64,000 nucleotides of DNA, from assembly GCA_041398965.1 (NCBI GenBank), contig JAWKTT010000008.1:62001-126000 (forward strand), written 5' to 3'. Position numbers and translations under genes: made by a program. The DNA comes from JAWKTT01 sp041398965 (GTDB lineage Bacteria > Planctomycetota > Planctomycetia > Planctomycetales > Planctomycetaceae). The notes under the pieces are model-generated. The model was not told the DNA's origin and did no database searches. It was given only the letters and a program-made list of their open reading frames with translations. This document shows positions 63,314 to 64,000 of the stretch, in pieces. The first letter of the stretch is position 1, and each line of letters starts with the position of its first letter.

Positions 63314-64000
63314 CTATCGATAGTCTCTCAGTTTCTGAATCAGATTCGCTGTCGTTTCTGATTCGTCGCAGAGTTTTCGGTACTCTTCGCGTGTGGGGCA
63401 ATTGAGGGTGTCGAGTTCGATGGTGACGAACTCGTCGATCGCGATGAGGTACGTCGTCGAGTGGACGTCCCCCTCAAACTTCTCCCAGGGTTGGCCGGAG
63501 TTGAGTCGGCGGAGCTTCGGGAGATGTCCCGGCTCGAATTTGACGTCGAGTCGAGCCAGTCGGACACCCGCAGTCCCCCAGAGTTGCGTTCGGCCTTCGA
63601 TGAGGTTGACTGCGATGGGGACGATCACGCGAGTATCGACGGCCATGTCGAGGTCTTCCTGGAAATGGGTGAGCCAATCAAGTGCAAGGCGTCGCGCTTC
63701 TTGAGCGTTCGCGAGTTCGTCATCGAGGAGATCAACCGGGAGGCCAATGTCTTCGATACTAATCAGGTAGAAGCCGTAGAATCGGAGGCGTTGCTCGTCG
63801 AGTTCTTTCCAAAGGTTGAGTTCGCGGGCCCCGGATTCGCGGAGACCGTGAATTTTCGTCAGGTTGTCCTCGCCGATCATCGCCTGCAAGTACGCCTGTA
63901 GAAATGCATAGCTCCGAGCCATGCGGAGATAGTAGGTGGCAGTCGGCTCCAGCCGCAGGGCTGGGGCGAGTTGTGGTGGGGGATCGTAATGATAGTCGCC
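63314..64000 (-). CDS. Hypothetical protein, C-terminal part (cut by window edge)
   Basis: The frame is open from the right edge; an ATG at 63922 exists, but the codons beyond it also look coding (YHYDPPPQLAPALRLEPTA), so the true start probably lies outside. The visible 228 residues are helical at first (SYAFLQAYLQAMIGEDNLTK; LWKELDEQRLRFYGFYLISI), then LTHFQEDLDMAVDTRVIVPI and a beta-rich end with STTYLIAIDEFVTIELDTLN. No family was recognised. The codon use matches its neighbours. Confidence 0.65.
   Translation of the reverse strand, partial: GDYHYDPPPQLAPALRLEPTATYYLRMARSYAFLQAYLQAMIGEDNLTKIHGLRESGARELNLWKELDEQRLRFYGFYLISIEDIGLPVDLLDDELANAQEARRLALDWLTHFQEDLDMAVDTRVIVPIAVNLIEGRTQLWGTAGVRLARLDVKFEPGHLPKLRRLNSGQPWEKFEGDVHSTTYLIAIDEFVTIELDTLNCPTREEYRKLCDESETTANLIQKLRDYR

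Overview
The window reads as about 64 kb of chromosome from a member of the Planctomycetota (Planctomycetaceae-like). Four things point there. The left edge carries a DUF1501 protein with a twin-arginine signal. A 3.9-kb-residue-scale secreted protein (about 3,900 aa) opens with a LEPR-XLL-type N-terminus (here LSSLEDRVLFDA). The EF-Tu switch I sequence has lost the usual RGITI motif in a way I recall from planctomycete EF-Tu. Several palindromic repeat families sit between genes. No database search was possible; all names rest on reading the translated sequence.

Layout. 1-14.2 kb is mixed accessory and housekeeping: DUF1501, a DUF486 membrane protein, an M24 aminopeptidase, a lone GspF/PilC-like protein, unknown proteins, a glutaredoxin-like membrane protein, an alpha/beta hydrolase, a SWIM-SNF2 helicase, a carotenoid-desaturase-like flavoprotein and a DinB-like protein. 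Within it, 4.5-6.3 kb is a gene-poor island of REP palindromes around a decayed REP-associated tyrosine transposase (RAYT).

14.3-34.8 kb is a conserved information-processing block: rpsO, pnp, serA, then tRNA-Thr(TGT), tRNA-Tyr, tRNA-Gly, tRNA-Thr(GGT), tuf, rpmG, tRNA-Trp, secE, nusG, rplK, rplA, rplJ, rplL, rpoB and rpoC. This is the tufB-rpoBC order of many bacteria, including the four-tRNA leader known from E. coli. Good hairpins mark the ends of pnp, tuf and rpoC, and a hairpin without a U-run lies between rplL and rpoB.

34.9-46.1 kb is all on the minus strand: dcd with a small overlapping partner, then a membrane-stress-like module read right to left as a YqiJ-like OB-fold membrane protein, a flotillin, and a 1.9-kilo-residue DUF3686-type AAA ATPase. 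It is broken up by three insertions: a GxxExxY nuclease-like gene inside about 50-bp inverted repeats, a MITE-like palindrome, and a zeta-toxin-like kinase with a 65-aa overlapping partner.

46.4-60.8 kb is a two-gene operon: a giant multidomain surface protein (DUF4347, DNRLRE-like, DUF2341/LamG, tandem-95, PKD and cadherin-type modules, C-terminal membrane helix) that overlaps a membrane hybrid histidine kinase (PAS, HisKA, HATPase, REC, Hpt). 60.9-63.0 kb holds a minus-strand ATPase-HNH pair resembling the Septu (PtuAB) defence system. The right edge cuts an unrecognised minus-strand gene.

The strongest candidates for something undescribed are the inverted-repeat-bounded GxxExxY unit, whose right repeat encodes the last residues and stop codon of the neighbouring yqiJ-like gene, together with the smaller palindromes sharing its CGGATT words, and the repeatedly interrupted flotillin-ATPase module.
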